In this document: positions 50,964 through 59,654 of the stretch, piece after piece | Layout of the letters: each line of letters opens with the position of its first letter | Position numbering within the stretch: the first letter of the stretch is position 1 | NCBI RefSeq assembly: GCF_900104175.1 | Contig: NZ_FNIX01000014.1 | Coordinates: forward strand, 62,001-126,000 | Length of the DNA: 64,000 nucleotides | Source: Lentzea jiangxiensis | GTDB taxonomy: Bacteria > Actinomycetota > Actinomycetes > Mycobacteriales > Pseudonocardiaceae | Direction of reading: 5' to 3' | The notes under the pieces: generated by a model | What the model saw: the letters and a program-made list of their open reading frames with translations, nothing else | Told to the model about the DNA's origin: nothing | Databases searched by the model: none | Made by a program: the position numbers and the translations under genes

Positions 50964-52141
50964 CCGAAGTTGCGGCGCTCGCCGCGGTACGTGGGCACGG
51001 TGCGCTCGATGCGGTCACCGCGCACCAGGTGCACCTCGTCGAACCGCTCGAACAGCTCGCCCGCCTTGGCGTGCCGCATCCAGACGCGGTCGCCGATCCG
51101 CAGCTGTTCCGCCGCCCTGCCGGTGACCGGCGTCTGCACCTCGCCGGCACCCTCGAGCCCGAGCGTCCTGAGCCCTTCCGGCAGGTACGGCGAGGGCTGG
51201 CGGTCGGGCGTGGGCGTGCCGGACGCGATGTAGCCGCCGGCGAAGAGCGTCGCGACCCGCTTGGCCGGCTTGCGCACCACCGGCAACGCGAAGAGCGCGG
51301 CGGGCTGCGGCTGGAACGCCTGGTAGGCGTCGAACAACGTCGGCCCGAACAGGCCACTGCCCGCCGCGAGCTCGGTGACCGACGGGTCGGATCCGGTCAG
51401 CTCCAGGCTGCCGGTGCCACCGCCGTTGACGAACTCGAGGTCGGCGACCTGCCGCACCGCGTTGATCACGGCCGTCCGCCGTTGGACCAGCTCCGGCCCG
51501 GACCTCGCCTGGATGAACCGGATCCCGATCGCCCGAACCGGCTGACCGGGCGGCTTGTCCCCCAGCCCGGCGATCTGCCCCTCGTAGGCCATGACCCCGA
51601 CGAGCTGGAACCCGGTGCGGCGCACGATCTTCGCGGCGAGCGCCCTCGCCTGCTGCGGCGTGTGGACCGACGACCGCCGCGGACCGATGTGGACACCGGG
51701 CAACGGCCGCCACGACACGTCGAGCTCCAGGCACACCCGGATGTCGGCGTGCGGCCCGACGGCGGCGTCCACGAAGTCGAGGTGCTCCACCGAGTCGACC
51801 ATGATCGTCACGCGCTGCCGGGCCGTCTCGTTGGCGGCGAGCTTCTGCAGAGCGGCACGATCGGCCGTCGGGTAGGCGACCAGCAGGTCGTCGCTGACGT
51901 TCTGCTCCGACAACCACAACGCCTCGGCCAGCGAGTAGCACATGACCCCGGCGTAACCGGGCCGTTCGAGCGCCCGGCACACCAGGTCGCGCACGCGAAC
52001 CGACTTGCTCGCCACCCGGATCGGATGACCGGCAGCGCGACGGGTGAGGTCCGCCGCGTTGTGGTCGAAGGCGTCCAGGTCGACGATCGCGAACGGAGGA
52101 TCCAGGTCCTTCGTCGCGGCGTCGAGTCGAGTTCTGCGCAT
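50960..52141 (-). CDS. PLP-dependent alanine racemase-fold enzyme (amino acid deaminase/aldolase)
   Basis: 393 residues. The alanine-racemase N-terminal barrel opens PPFAIVDLDAFDHNAADL, with the PLP lysine Lys46 in IRVASKSVRVRDL. The C-terminal domain is of the D-serine dehydratase/D-threonine aldolase type (LFAGGYIASGTPTPDRQPSP, IGDRVWMRHAKAGELFERFD). It could act on D-amino or hydroxy-amino acids. It is divergent from the FAD oxidase gene, a pairing seen in other actinobacteria, so the two may share a pathway. Confidence 0.85.
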   Translation of the reverse strand: MRRTRLDAATKDLDPPFAIVDLDAFDHNAADLTRRAAGHPIRVASKSVRVRDLVCRALERPGYAGVMCYSLAEALWLSEQNVSDDLLVAYPTADRAALQKLAANETARQRVTIMVDSVEHLDFVDAAVGPHADIRVCLELDVSWRPLPGVHIGPRRSSVHTPQQARALAAKIVRRTGFQLVGVMAYEGQIAGLGDKPPGQPVRAIGIRFIQARSGPELVQRRTAVINAVRQVADLEFVNGGGTGSLELTGSDPSVTELAAGSGLFGPTLFDAYQAFQPQPAALFALPVVRKPAKRVATLFAGGYIASGTPTPDRQPSPYLPEGLRTLGLEGAGEVQTPVTGRAAEQLRIGDRVWMRHAKAGELFERFDEVHLVRGDRIERTVPTYRGERRNFG

Positions 52142-52172
52142 GCTCTGACGGTACGTCCTCGACCCTTGAAAC

Positions 52173-52187
52173 GTGAAGAGCTTTCAC
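52173..52187. promoter_or_regulatory. Palindrome in the PLP enzyme/FAD oxidase intergenic region
   Basis: GTGAA-GAGCT-TTCAC lies 32 nt from the PLP-enzyme start and 39 nt from the oxidase start. It is a candidate operator for both. Confidence 0.45.
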
Positions 52188-52225
52188 TTACGTTACTCGC
52201 AGGTCACACTCTCGTGGAGGTTCGT

Positions 52226-53509
52226 GTGTGGACGAACTGGGCTAGAACTGCTTCGTGCACGCCGACGCGCGTCGTCCACCCCGCCAGCACAGACGAGATC
52301 GCCGAGGCGGTCCTCTCGGGTTCCCGCGTGCGCGCGCGAGGCAGCGGCCACTCGTTCAACGACATCGCCGTAGCCCCCGAAACGGCGCTCGACCTCGACC
52401 GCTGGACGGGCATCGTCCACGCGGACGCGGAAACCGGCCTGGTCACCGTCCGCTCGGGCACTCCCCTGTGGTCGTTGAACGCAGACCTCCACCGCCTCGG
52501 CCTGGCCATGCCGAACCTCGGCGACATCGACGCCCAAACCGTCGCCGGCGCGATCTCCACCTCGACCCACGGCACGGGCGCCAAGCTCGGCGTCCTCGCC
52601 ACCGCCGTCGAGTCCCTCGAACTCGTCCTGGCCGACGGCTCCGTCGTCACCTGCTCCCGAACCGAACGCCCGGACCTCTTCAACGCGGCCCGCGTGGGCC
52701 TCGGCGCCCTCGGCATCATCAGCACCCTGACCCTGCGCTGCGTACCGTCGTTCGTCCTGCGGGCGTCGGAGTCCCCCGGCCGCCTGGACGCGGTGCTGGA
52801 GCAGTTCGACGACCTCTGCGCCGTGGAGGACCACGTCGAGTTCCACTGGTTCACCCACTCCGACCGCGTGATCCTCAAGCGCAACAACAGGATCACCGAA
52901 CCGGCACGCCCGCTCTCCAAGCTCCGCCAGACCTGGGAGTACGAGGTGGTGGAGAACGCGGCGTTCGGCGCCGTGACCAAGGTGGCACGCAGGTTCCCGC
53001 GCTACACCAAGCGCCTCAACGAGGTCTGCGGCTCCCTGATCACCGAACGGTCCTATTCGGACTACTCGCACAACGTCTTCGTGACCCCGCGCCGAGTCCG
53101 CTTCGTGGAGACCGAGTTCTCGATCCCCCGCGAAACCCTGATGGACGTCATCGCGGAACTCCGCGCGGTGGCCGGCAAGCTGGGCGACCGCGACCACCTG
53201 ATCGTCCCGTGCGAGGTGCGCGTCGCCCAGGCAGACGACATCTGGCTTTCCACGGCCAACGGCAGAGACACCGCGTACATCTCGATGCACCAAGCACTGG
53301 GCATGCAGTACAAGGCTTTCTTCGACGCGTACGCGAGCATCGCCGCGTCAGTGGGAGGCCGCCCGCACTGGGGCAAGATGCACGACCTGACCGCGACCGA
53401 GCTCCGCCCGCTCTACCCCCACTTCGACGACTTCCTGCGGGTGCGCGACGAGGTGGACCCAGGCCGCACCTTCACGAACCAGTACCTGGACCGCGTGCTG
53501 GGCACCTGA
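52226..53509 (+). CDS. D-arabinono-1,4-lactone oxidase-family FAD enzyme
   Basis: 427 residues from GTG 52226, with GGAGG 5 nt upstream. The FAD_binding_4 domain has the covalent-flavin motif RARGSGHSFNDIA (His42), with NLGDIDAQTVAGAISTSTHGTG. The ALO C-terminal domain is recognised by EFHWFTHSDRVILKRNN, and a helix near the end is GGRPHWGKMHDLTATELRPLYP. The family oxidises sugar-lactones or alditols with O2, giving H2O2. The substrate is not readable. Confidence 0.93.
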   Translation: MWTNWARTASCTPTRVVHPASTDEIAEAVLSGSRVRARGSGHSFNDIAVAPETALDLDRWTGIVHADAETGLVTVRSGTPLWSLNADLHRLGLAMPNLGDIDAQTVAGAISTSTHGTGAKLGVLATAVESLELVLADGSVVTCSRTERPDLFNAARVGLGALGIISTLTLRCVPSFVLRASESPGRLDAVLEQFDDLCAVEDHVEFHWFTHSDRVILKRNNRITEPARPLSKLRQTWEYEVVENAAFGAVTKVARRFPRYTKRLNEVCGSLITERSYSDYSHNVFVTPRRVRFVETEFSIPRETLMDVIAELRAVAGKLGDRDHLIVPCEVRVAQADDIWLSTANGRDTAYISMHQALGMQYKAFFDAYASIAASVGGRPHWGKMHDLTATELRPLYPHFDDFLRVRDEVDPGRTFTNQYLDRVLGT

Positions 53510-53756
53510 CCGCGAAGCCGAAGGCGAGCCGTCCGAACGCCTTCCCGAGCAAGCGCTCCCGGCGCAACCACCAACGCAACCGGCAACCAACGCAACCGGT
53601 AGCCGCCCAACACAACAGGCGCGCCATCAACCCGCCAACGCAACAGCGAGGACCTACGGACAGAGCGCGCACACCCACGCCGGCGCAAGCTGACGCAGGC
53701 GTCCCCTCATCCTCGGGACCCCTCGCAACACAACCTACCCAGCGCCCCCGACAAGA
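53510..53756. other. Low-complexity intergenic stretch
   Basis: 247 bases without a supported gene. It contains many imperfect copies of CAACC/CAACGCAACCGG, giving a C/A-rich plus strand. No terminator with a T-tract is seen. Confidence 0.5.
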
Positions 53757-54413
53757 TCAGAGAACAGCGCGAACCGCCTCACCGACGGGCGTCTCCCCCT
53801 CGACCAACTCGAGGGTCTTCCCGATGGTCCCGGGAGCCCCCAGTAACTCGACCAGGACAGCAGCGACATCAGCCCGGGCAACCGACCCGCGGGGCAACCG
53901 AGGCGCCGCAAGGGTGACCAGCCCGGTCCCGGGCCCGTCCACCAACCGCCCGGGCCGGAGAACCGTCCAGTCGAGGTCCCGGCCGCGAAGATCCTCTTCG
54001 GCCATCTTCTTGGCCTTCAGGTACACGGCGAACTCGGGATCCACATCAGGCGAGTCCGCGGCCTCGATGCCCACCGACGACACCTGGACGAACCGCCGCA
54101 CCCCCGCCTCCACGGCAGCGGAGGCGAAGAGGGCGGCGGCCCCGTAGTCCACGGTGTCCTTGCGGGCGGCGCCGGATCCGGCACCCGCGCCGGCGGCGAA
54201 CACAGCCGCGTCAGCGCCGTTCAAATACGAGGCGACCGAGTCGAGGTCGGCAGACTCCAGGTCGCACAACACCGGAACGGCTCCGGCTTCCTGCACGTCA
54301 CCAAAGTGATCGGGATTGCGGACCAGTGCGGTGGCGGCGTGTCCACGGGTGGCCAGCTGCTGCTCGAGGAGCAGCGCGATCTGCCCGTGTCCGCCGGCTA
54401 TGACTACTCGCAT
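53757..54413 (-). CDS. NAD(P)-binding epimerase/reductase-like protein (YwnB-type)
   Basis: 218 residues from ATG 54413. The Rossmann motif is VVIAGGHGQIALLLEQQL, with VFAAGAGAGSG, QVSSVGIEAADS and a YLKAKKMAEEDL (YxxxK) segment, then WTVLRPGRLVDGPGTG. It is an atypical SDR of the NmrA/YwnB type, perhaps a sensor or flavin-type reductase. No clear partner gene. Confidence 0.87.
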   Translation of the reverse strand: MRVVIAGGHGQIALLLEQQLATRGHAATALVRNPDHFGDVQEAGAVPVLCDLESADLDSVASYLNGADAAVFAAGAGAGSGAARKDTVDYGAAALFASAAVEAGVRRFVQVSSVGIEAADSPDVDPEFAVYLKAKKMAEEDLRGRDLDWTVLRPGRLVDGPGTGLVTLAAPRLPRGSVARADVAAVLVELLGAPGTIGKTLELVEGETPVGEAVRAVL

Positions 54414-54459
54414 GTCCCGACCGTAGATCAGTGTGCGGTGTCCAGCACGACGCGCGCGA

Positions 54460-55077
54460 TCAGGACGCGGTGGCGAGCAGCTGTTCGTAGACGAGCTCGT
54501 TGACCCAGCGGGTGATGGCGGTGTCCTCGGCGGGGGCGTTCTCCTGGCGGCCGGACACGTCGACCGAGAGGTCCTTCTCGTCGTCGGCCAGCAGGACGGA
54601 GACGCCGTAGCGGCGGACGCGGGGCAGGCAGTTCGCGAGGTAGTCGTGGGAGAAGGCGACCGACTCGGGGAGGACGACCGCGGCGTTGCCGTAGCGGGCG
54701 AAGGGGACCGCGGAGGCGAGGGCGGTGCGCCAGTGGCGGGCGACGGCCAGGACGCCGACGATGCGGACGGCGGACGGCGGGACGCGGCCTTCCATCTCCG
54801 GCCACACCCAGGTGGAGACGGTGGTCTTGTCGGCCTCGGGAGCGGCACCCACGCACACGCGCTCGGCGTGGGCGTCGGCCAGGAGCTCGGCCACGACGAC
54901 GACCTTGCGGCCCATGAGGACCATCTCGGGGAGAACGACTCCGTGCCAGCCGAGGCGGATCGCCGCGGCGGCTGCCAACTCCTCGACGGACGCGGGCAGT
55001 TCCGGAACCGGGACCGGGGTCGTCGACAGACCGTTCGAGCTGTCGAGGGCCGCGATCCTTGCTGGGGTGCTGCTCAC
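54460..55077 (-). CDS. Conserved actinobacterial protein, unknown
   Basis: 205 residues from GTG 55077, with AGGAGG 7 nt upstream. Soluble, alpha/beta pattern with alternating hydrophobic strands (VRIVGVLAVARHWRTALASA, AAVVLPESVAFSHDYLANCL, YGVSVLLADDEKDLSVDVSG). No known catalytic motif. It is in tandem with the preceding epimerase-like gene, 46 nt apart. Confidence 0.7.
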   Translation of the reverse strand: MSSTPARIAALDSSNGLSTTPVPVPELPASVEELAAAAAIRLGWHGVVLPEMVLMGRKVVVVAELLADAHAERVCVGAAPEADKTTVSTWVWPEMEGRVPPSAVRIVGVLAVARHWRTALASAVPFARYGNAAVVLPESVAFSHDYLANCLPRVRRYGVSVLLADDEKDLSVDVSGRQENAPAEDTAITRWVNELVYEQLLATAS

Positions 55078-55392
55078 GCCAGTGCCTCCTCGTCACCCGC
55101 GGCGGGCGATCCGCCGCGTTTCGACTCGTGCTCTGGATAAGGATTAGCAGGAAGCGCACGGCCCGCCCCCAGGTCAGCGCACCCCCTGCGATCGACGGCG
55201 CCGAGCGGTCGGTGACCGGTCGAAGACCGGTGTGGCGAGTTCGGTCCTACGATGCTGCCGTCTGGGTGACGTCGACCCGGATGGCGGCACCGAAAGGCCT
55301 GCTCAGAGCGGGTCCGCCAGGCGTGGCGCGCGAAACCGCCGATCGGTGAGCGGTCGCCGTCCGCCGACCGTTCACCGCGCCAGAACGACCAC
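55078..55392. other. 315-bp intergenic stretch with inverted repeats
   Basis: No gene is supported. Repeats noticed: GACCGGTCGAAGACCGGT-type motifs around 55215 and a 13-bp inverted repeat with one mismatch (arms 55344-55356 and 55365-55377) without a T-tract. An AT-rich patch near 55132-55150 is the likely promoter of the 205-residue protein gene. Confidence 0.5.
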
Positions 55393-56205
55393 CTACATGA
55401 TGATCACGGTCTTGCCGGGTCCATGACCTGCGAAAACATCGACAGCCCCGCGCAGCGGCAGGCGGCGGGCGATCGGTACCCGCAGCTCACCGGCCTGCAC
55501 CATCGACGCGAGCCGCTCCAACGCTTCCTTCGTGCCCTTCATGCTGAAGTTCTGCGCCGGGTCAGCGGAGACGTAGTTCGTGTTCAACGCCAACGGCGCG
55601 TAGCGCGCGTTCGCCTCGAACGACGAACGGTCGGCGCTCACGAGGTCGATCAGGGCGTCGGCTTCGACGAGCGAGTCGCCGCGGCCGATCGGGATGACGC
55701 GCTTGCCGGCCGCGCGGGCGATCTGGGTGGCGAACGACCCGACGCCTCCCGAAGCGCCGACGACCAGGACCGATTCCGCGGGTCCCAGCGCCTCGACCAA
55801 CTGCAGGGCGGTCATTCCCGCTGTCGGCAATGCGGCGGCGACGGCCGGATCCACGTCTTCGGGCAGAGAAGCCAACGCGTTGGTGGCCGGAACTGTGACG
55901 TACTCGGCGTATGTTCCGCCGCCGACGGGACGGCGGAAGAAGGTGCCGAAAATCTTCTCCCCGGAACCGACGACCTCTCCCGCGCCATCAGTCCCAGGAA
56001 CCAACGGGAACACGTGAGGCGCGGAACTCCGCAGCATCCCGTCGACGACTTTGCGGTCGAACGGGTTGACGCTCGCGGCGAGCAACCGGACCTTCAGCTC
56101 ACCGGGTCCCGCCTGGGGCTCCGGGATCTCGACCAGCTCCAGCTCCGCACCGAAGCCCGCTGCCGCCATCGCCCACATGCTGGCCCCCGAACGAGTGACA
56201 GACAT
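55393..56205 (-). CDS. Zinc-free quinone oxidoreductase-like MDR enzyme
   Basis: 270 residues from ATG 56205; other starts between 56175 and 56220 are possible. The GroES-like domain reads [18 protein letters not shown] and the Rossmann motif is [23 protein letters not shown]. Residues that bind zinc are missing, as in QOR/crotonase-like reductases. It is about 40-50 residues shorter than usual (Rossmann domain is compact). The gene ends close to hairpin 55344-55377. Confidence 0.85.
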   Translation of the reverse strand: MSVTRSGASMWAMAAAGFGAELELVEIPEPQAGPGELKVRLLAASVNPFDRKVVDGMLRSSAPHVFPLVPGTDGAGEVVGSGEKIFGTFFRRPVGGGTYAEYVTVPATNALASLPEDVDPAVAAALPTAGMTALQLVEALGPAESVLVVGASGGVGSFATQIARAAGKRVIPIGRGDSLVEADALIDLVSADRSSFEANARYAPLALNTNYVSADPAQNFSMKGTKEALERLASMVQAGELRVPIARRLPLRGAVDVFAGHGPGKTVIIM

Positions 56206-56247
56206 CACCTGTTGGATCAAGGAATCCGATATTGCCGATCAACGAAA

Positions 56248-56279
56248 GAACCCCCCTCGCGATTCCGCGAGAGGGGTTC
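56248..56279 (-). terminator. Terminator of tRNA-Leu
   Basis: 14-bp arms (56248-56261 and 56266-56279) with one mismatch, followed on the minus strand by a T-rich run TTCTTTCGTT. It begins 15 nt after the tRNA 3' end. Confidence 0.82.
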
Positions 56280-56293
56280 CCTCTGTCTTTCTA

Positions 56294-56376
56294 TGGGCAA
56301 GGGGGGAGTTGAACCCCCACGTCCTTTCGGACACACGGACCTGAACCGTGCGCGTCTGCCATTCCGCCACTTGCCC
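56294..56376 (-). tRNA. leuT: tRNA-Leu (CAG)
   Basis: 83 nt, a class II tRNA. Acceptor arms GGGCAAG and CTTGCCC, anticodon stem CACGG/CCGTG with loop TTCAGGT (anticodon CAG), a long variable arm (GTCCGAAAGGAC) and T-arm GGGGG/CCCCC. It is adjacent to fhaA as in mycobacteria, where this tRNA is called leuT. Confidence 0.96.
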
Positions 56377-56452
56377 CTGGAGACGTTGAGAACACTAGCA
56401 CGCGTCCAAACCAGGTTCCTAATCGCCCCCTGTAGGCGTCGTCGCGCCCGGA

Positions 56453-56458
56453 TACGAT
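56453..56458 (+). promoter_or_regulatory. Putative -10 box of the fhaA operon
   Basis: TACGAT fits the TANNNT consensus and places transcription start at about 56465, a 29-nt leader to fhaA. A convincing -35 is not seen. Confidence 0.4.
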
Positions 56459-56493
56459 CGGTGCGGGAGCCCGTCCGCGCGGAAGGAGTCGAC

Positions 56494-57723
56494 ATGGGCC
56501 TGCAACGCTTCGAGCGCAAGCTCGAAGGTCTCGTCGGCAACACCTTCGCGCGGGTGTTCGGCGGCAACGTCGTGCCCCAAGAGGTGGCACAGGCGCTGCA
56601 ACGGGAGGGTGACAGCAACATCCGCGAGCTCGCGGGTGGCAGACTGCTAGCCCCCAACCACTACACAGTGCTGCTCGGAGCCCAGGACCACGAACGTCTT
56701 GCGGGCGATGAGCAGGATGAACTACGCATCACACAGCTCCTCGCAGAGGGCCTGCGAGAGCACCTGGCCGAGTCCGGATGGGATACCTATGGTGACGTCG
56801 TAGTCTCCCTGGAGCGCTCCGAGGCGCTGCACACCGGACAGTTCCGAACCAGCTCGTCCGTCGACCCCGACGTGAAAGCGGCCAGCCGACGGTCAGCACC
56901 ACCTCGCACCGCAGGAGACCGATCCATGAGCCAGCCACCCGGCTACGGACAAGGACAGGGCCAGCCCGCCCAGGACCCTTATGGTCAGGGCGGCTACGGC
57001 CAGCAGGGCTACGACCAGCAGCAGGGCTACGGCCAGCAGCAGGGTTACGGCCAGCAGGGTTACGACCAGGGCTACGGCCAGCAAGGCGGCTACGACCAGG
57101 GCTACGGCCAGCAGGGCGGCGGCTACGGCGGCGCCCAGCAGGGCTATGACCAGGGTTACGGCCAGCAGGGTTACGACCAGGGCTACGGCGGCGGCCAGCA
57201 GGGCGGCGGCGGCTACGACCAGGGCTACGGCCAGCAGCAGGGCTACGGCCAGCAGGGCTACGACCAGGGCTACGGCGGCGCCCAGCAGGGCGGCTACGAC
57301 CAGGGTTACGGCCAGCAGGGCGGCTACGACCAGGGCTACGGCCAGCAGCCGGGCTACGGCCAGCCCGGCGGGTACGACCAGGGCTACAACCAGGGCGGAT
57401 ACGCCCCGCCGGCGACCCAGGGCGCGAACCGCCAGCTCAACGCGACGCTGCACCTCGACGACGGATCCAACCGGACGTACAACCTCAAGCAGGGTGGAAA
57501 CGTCGTAGGACGTGGGCAGGAGGCCGACTTCCGCCTCCCGGACACGGGTGTCTCCAGGCGACACCTGGAAATCTCCTGGGACGGGCAGAATGCGATGCTC
57601 GCGGATCTCGGTTCGACCAACGGCACCACGGTGAACGGCACGCCAGTGCAGACTTGGCAACTCGCGGAAGGCGACGTCGTCCGCATCGGCCACTCGTCAT
57701 TGGTCTTCCGCACCGCGGGCTAG
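56494..57723 (+). CDS. fhaA: FhaA: FHA-domain phosphothreonine-binding protein with long repeat linker
   Basis: 409 residues with GGAAGGAG before the ATG. An N-terminal DUF3662 domain (about 1-120, [21 protein letters not shown]) is followed by about 155 residues of G/Y/Q/D repeats and a C-terminal FHA domain (about 315-409). The latter has the phosphothreonine-binding motifs [20 protein letters not shown] and DLGSTNGT. FhaA binds phosphorylated MviN in mycobacteria and tunes peptidoglycan synthesis at the cell pole. It heads the operon. Confidence 0.94.
   Translation: MGLQRFERKLEGLVGNTFARVFGGNVVPQEVAQALQREGDSNIRELAGGRLLAPNHYTVLLGAQDHERLAGDEQDELRITQLLAEGLREHLAESGWDTYGDVVVSLERSEALHTGQFRTSSSVDPDVKAASRRSAPPRTAGDRSMSQPPGYGQGQGQPAQDPYGQGGYGQQGYDQQQGYGQQQGYGQQGYDQGYGQQGGYDQGYGQQGGGYGGAQQGYDQGYGQQGYDQGYGGGQQGGGGYDQGYGQQQGYGQQGYDQGYGGAQQGGYDQGYGQQGGYDQGYGQQPGYGQPGGYDQGYNQGGYAPPATQGANRQLNATLHLDDGSNRTYNLKQGGNVVGRGQEADFRLPDTGVSRRHLEISWDGQNAMLADLGSTNGTTVNGTPVQTWQLAEGDVVRIGHSSLVFRTAG
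56941..57405 (+). repeat. G-Y-D/G-Q-Q repeat tract within fhaA
   Basis: The 465-bp segment encodes many imperfect copies of [19 protein letters not shown]. The DNA is a degenerate tandem repeat of GGCTACGGCCAGCAG-like 15-mers with silent C/T changes, so it is maintained at the protein level and prone to copy-number change. Confidence 0.95.
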
Positions 57724-57774
57724 TGGTCGGCACGGGCGTCGGCATGCAACTCAAGGCAGGAGCGGTTACAACCG

Positions 57775-58236
57775 GTGCAAGAGCTGGTGATGCAGCTGAC
57801 CAGAGCGGGCTTTCTCGTGCTCCTCTGGCTTTTTGTGCTGGCCGCCCTACGTGTGGTCCGCTCTGATCTCTACGCAGCCTCAGGGCTCCGGGCGTCAGGT
57901 CTGCCCGGGTTCCGGAGGTCCGAGAAGTCGGCGAGGGGGAGCAAGGCGCCTCGGCAACTCGTGGTCACCCACGGGGCGCTGACCGGCACCCGCATCTCGC
58001 TCGACGGCAGGCCGATCCTGATCGGTCGCGCTGACGACTCCACTCTCGTCCTGGACGACGACTTCGCGTCGACCAGGCACGCGAGGCTGTCCATGCGCGG
58101 TACCGACTGGTACGTGGAGGACCTCGGCTCCACGAACGGCACCTACCTGGACCGAGCCAAGGTCACCGCACCCTTGCGCGTACCTCTCGGCACCCCGATC
58201 CGCATTGGCAAAACGGTGATCGAGCTGCGCTCATGA
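57775..58236 (+). CDS. fhaB: FhaB/FipA: membrane-anchored FHA protein
   Basis: 153 residues from GTG 57775; ATG 57790 is an alternative. One transmembrane helix (about 10-29, LVLLWLFVLAALRVVRSDLY) and a linker lead to the FHA domain, with IGRADDSTLVLDDDFASTRHARL and [11 protein letters not shown]. In mycobacteria FipA links FtsZ and FtsQ at the septum under oxidative stress. It overlaps pstP by ATGA. Confidence 0.93.
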   Translation: MQELVMQLTRAGFLVLLWLFVLAALRVVRSDLYAASGLRASGLPGFRRSEKSARGSKAPRQLVVTHGALTGTRISLDGRPILIGRADDSTLVLDDDFASTRHARLSMRGTDWYVEDLGSTNGTYLDRAKVTAPLRVPLGTPIRIGKTVIELRS

Positions 58237-59651
58237 CCTTGGTTCTTCGATACGCGGCCCGCAGCGACAGGGGCCTGGTTCGTTCCAACAACCAGGACTC
58301 CGTGTACGCGGGCCCTCGCCTGCTCGCAGTAGCCGACGGCATGGGTGGCCACGCCGCCGGTGAGGTCGCGAGCAAGGTGGTCATCGCCTCGCTGGCCCAC
58401 GTCGACGACGACGAGCCCGGCGACGACCTCCTCGGCAAGCTGCGCGACGCGGTCGCGAGTGGCAACGGCGCCATCTCCGAGCTCGTGACGAGCGACCCGG
58501 ACCTGGAGGGCATGGGCACCACGCTCACGGCCATCCTGTTCGCGGGCAACCGCCTCGGGCTCGTGCACATCGGCGACTCGCGCGCGTACCTCCTGCGGGA
58601 GGGTTCTTTCGCGCAGATCACGCACGACGACACGTTCGTCCAGTCGTTGATCGACGAGGGCCGGATCACCCCGGACGAGGCGGCCACGCACCCGCAGCGC
58701 TCGCTGCTGCTGCGCGCCCTCACGGGGCACGACTTCGAGCCCAGCCTCACGGTGCGCGAGGCGCGTGCCGGCGACCGGTTCCTGCTCTGCTCGGACGGTC
58801 TGTCCGGCGTCGTGAGCCTGGAGACGCTCGACGAGGCGATCCGCATCCCCGACCCGCAGGCCTGCGCGGACCGGATGATCGAGCTCGCGCTCAAGGGCGG
58901 CGGCCCCGACAACGTCACGGTGATCGTGGCGGACGTCGAGGACGTCGACTTCGGCGACGACTACCCGATCGTCGGCGGCGCGGCGGGCGACGGCAGCGAG
59001 GAGCACAACACCCCGCCGGACTCGGCGGCCTCGCGGGCGGCGACGCTCACGCAGCAGCGCCCGCCCGTGCCCCAGCGCATGGAGGCACCGCCTCCTCCCC
59101 CGCAGGACCCGAAGCGCAAGAAGCGCAACGCCCTCAAGGCGTTCGCGATCATCTTCGTGCTGCTCCTGCTCGCCGCGGTCGTGGCGGTCGGCGGCAAGCT
59201 GTGGCTCAACACCCAGTACTACGTCGGCGCCACCGCGGACGGCCAGGTCGCGATCTTCCGCGGTCTGAACGGCTCGGTGCTCGGCTTCAAGCTGTCGTCC
59301 AAGGTCGAGGACTCGTGCCCGCCCGGCTCCACGGGCTGCACCCCGATCACGCTCGACGACCTGCAGGAAGCCGGTCGCAAGACCATCACCGCGGGCATCC
59401 GCAGCGACAACGGCCTGGACGGCGCCCGCGCCGCGGTCCGGTTGCTGCGCACCGAGCACATGCTGCCGCTGTGCAAGGACACGTCGACGTCGAGCACCCC
59501 CACGACGCCGACCACCCCGTCCAGCACGCCGGGCAGCAGCACCTCGAACGCGCCCGCCAACGGTTCGGCGAACCCGGAGACCGGTTCCACCGAGCCTTCG
59601 CTCACCCCCTCCCAGCAGAAGCCGGGTGTGGAATGCCGGGAGGGTCCGTAG
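58233..59651 (+). CDS. pstP: PstP: Ser/Thr protein phosphatase (PPM family)
   Basis: 472 residues. The PP2C domain (about 1-235) contains NQDSVYAGPRLLAVADGMGGHAAGEVAS, GDSRAYLLR, SDGLSGVV and GGGPDNVTV, i.e. all metal-binding Asp residues. A basic linker and one transmembrane helix (about 305-325) lead to an extracytoplasmic region of about 145 residues ending in a Ser/Thr/Pro-rich tail. It reverses the action of the PknA/PknB kinases encoded in the same operon. Confidence 0.95.
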   Translation: MTLVLRYAARSDRGLVRSNNQDSVYAGPRLLAVADGMGGHAAGEVASKVVIASLAHVDDDEPGDDLLGKLRDAVASGNGAISELVTSDPDLEGMGTTLTAILFAGNRLGLVHIGDSRAYLLREGSFAQITHDDTFVQSLIDEGRITPDEAATHPQRSLLLRALTGHDFEPSLTVREARAGDRFLLCSDGLSGVVSLETLDEAIRIPDPQACADRMIELALKGGGPDNVTVIVADVEDVDFGDDYPIVGGAAGDGSEEHNTPPDSAASRAATLTQQRPPVPQRMEAPPPPPQDPKRKKRNALKAFAIIFVLLLLAAVVAVGGKLWLNTQYYVGATADGQVAIFRGLNGSVLGFKLSSKVEDSCPPGSTGCTPITLDDLQEAGRKTITAGIRSDNGLDGARAAVRLLRTEHMLPLCKDTSTSSTPTTPTTPSSTPGSSTSNAPANGSANPETGSTEPSLTPSQQKPGVECREGP

Positions 59652-59654
59652 TTG

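Noticed and set aside
56941-57405. CRISPR-like direct repeats
   Set aside because: They are in-frame codon repeats of fhaA with no unique spacers.
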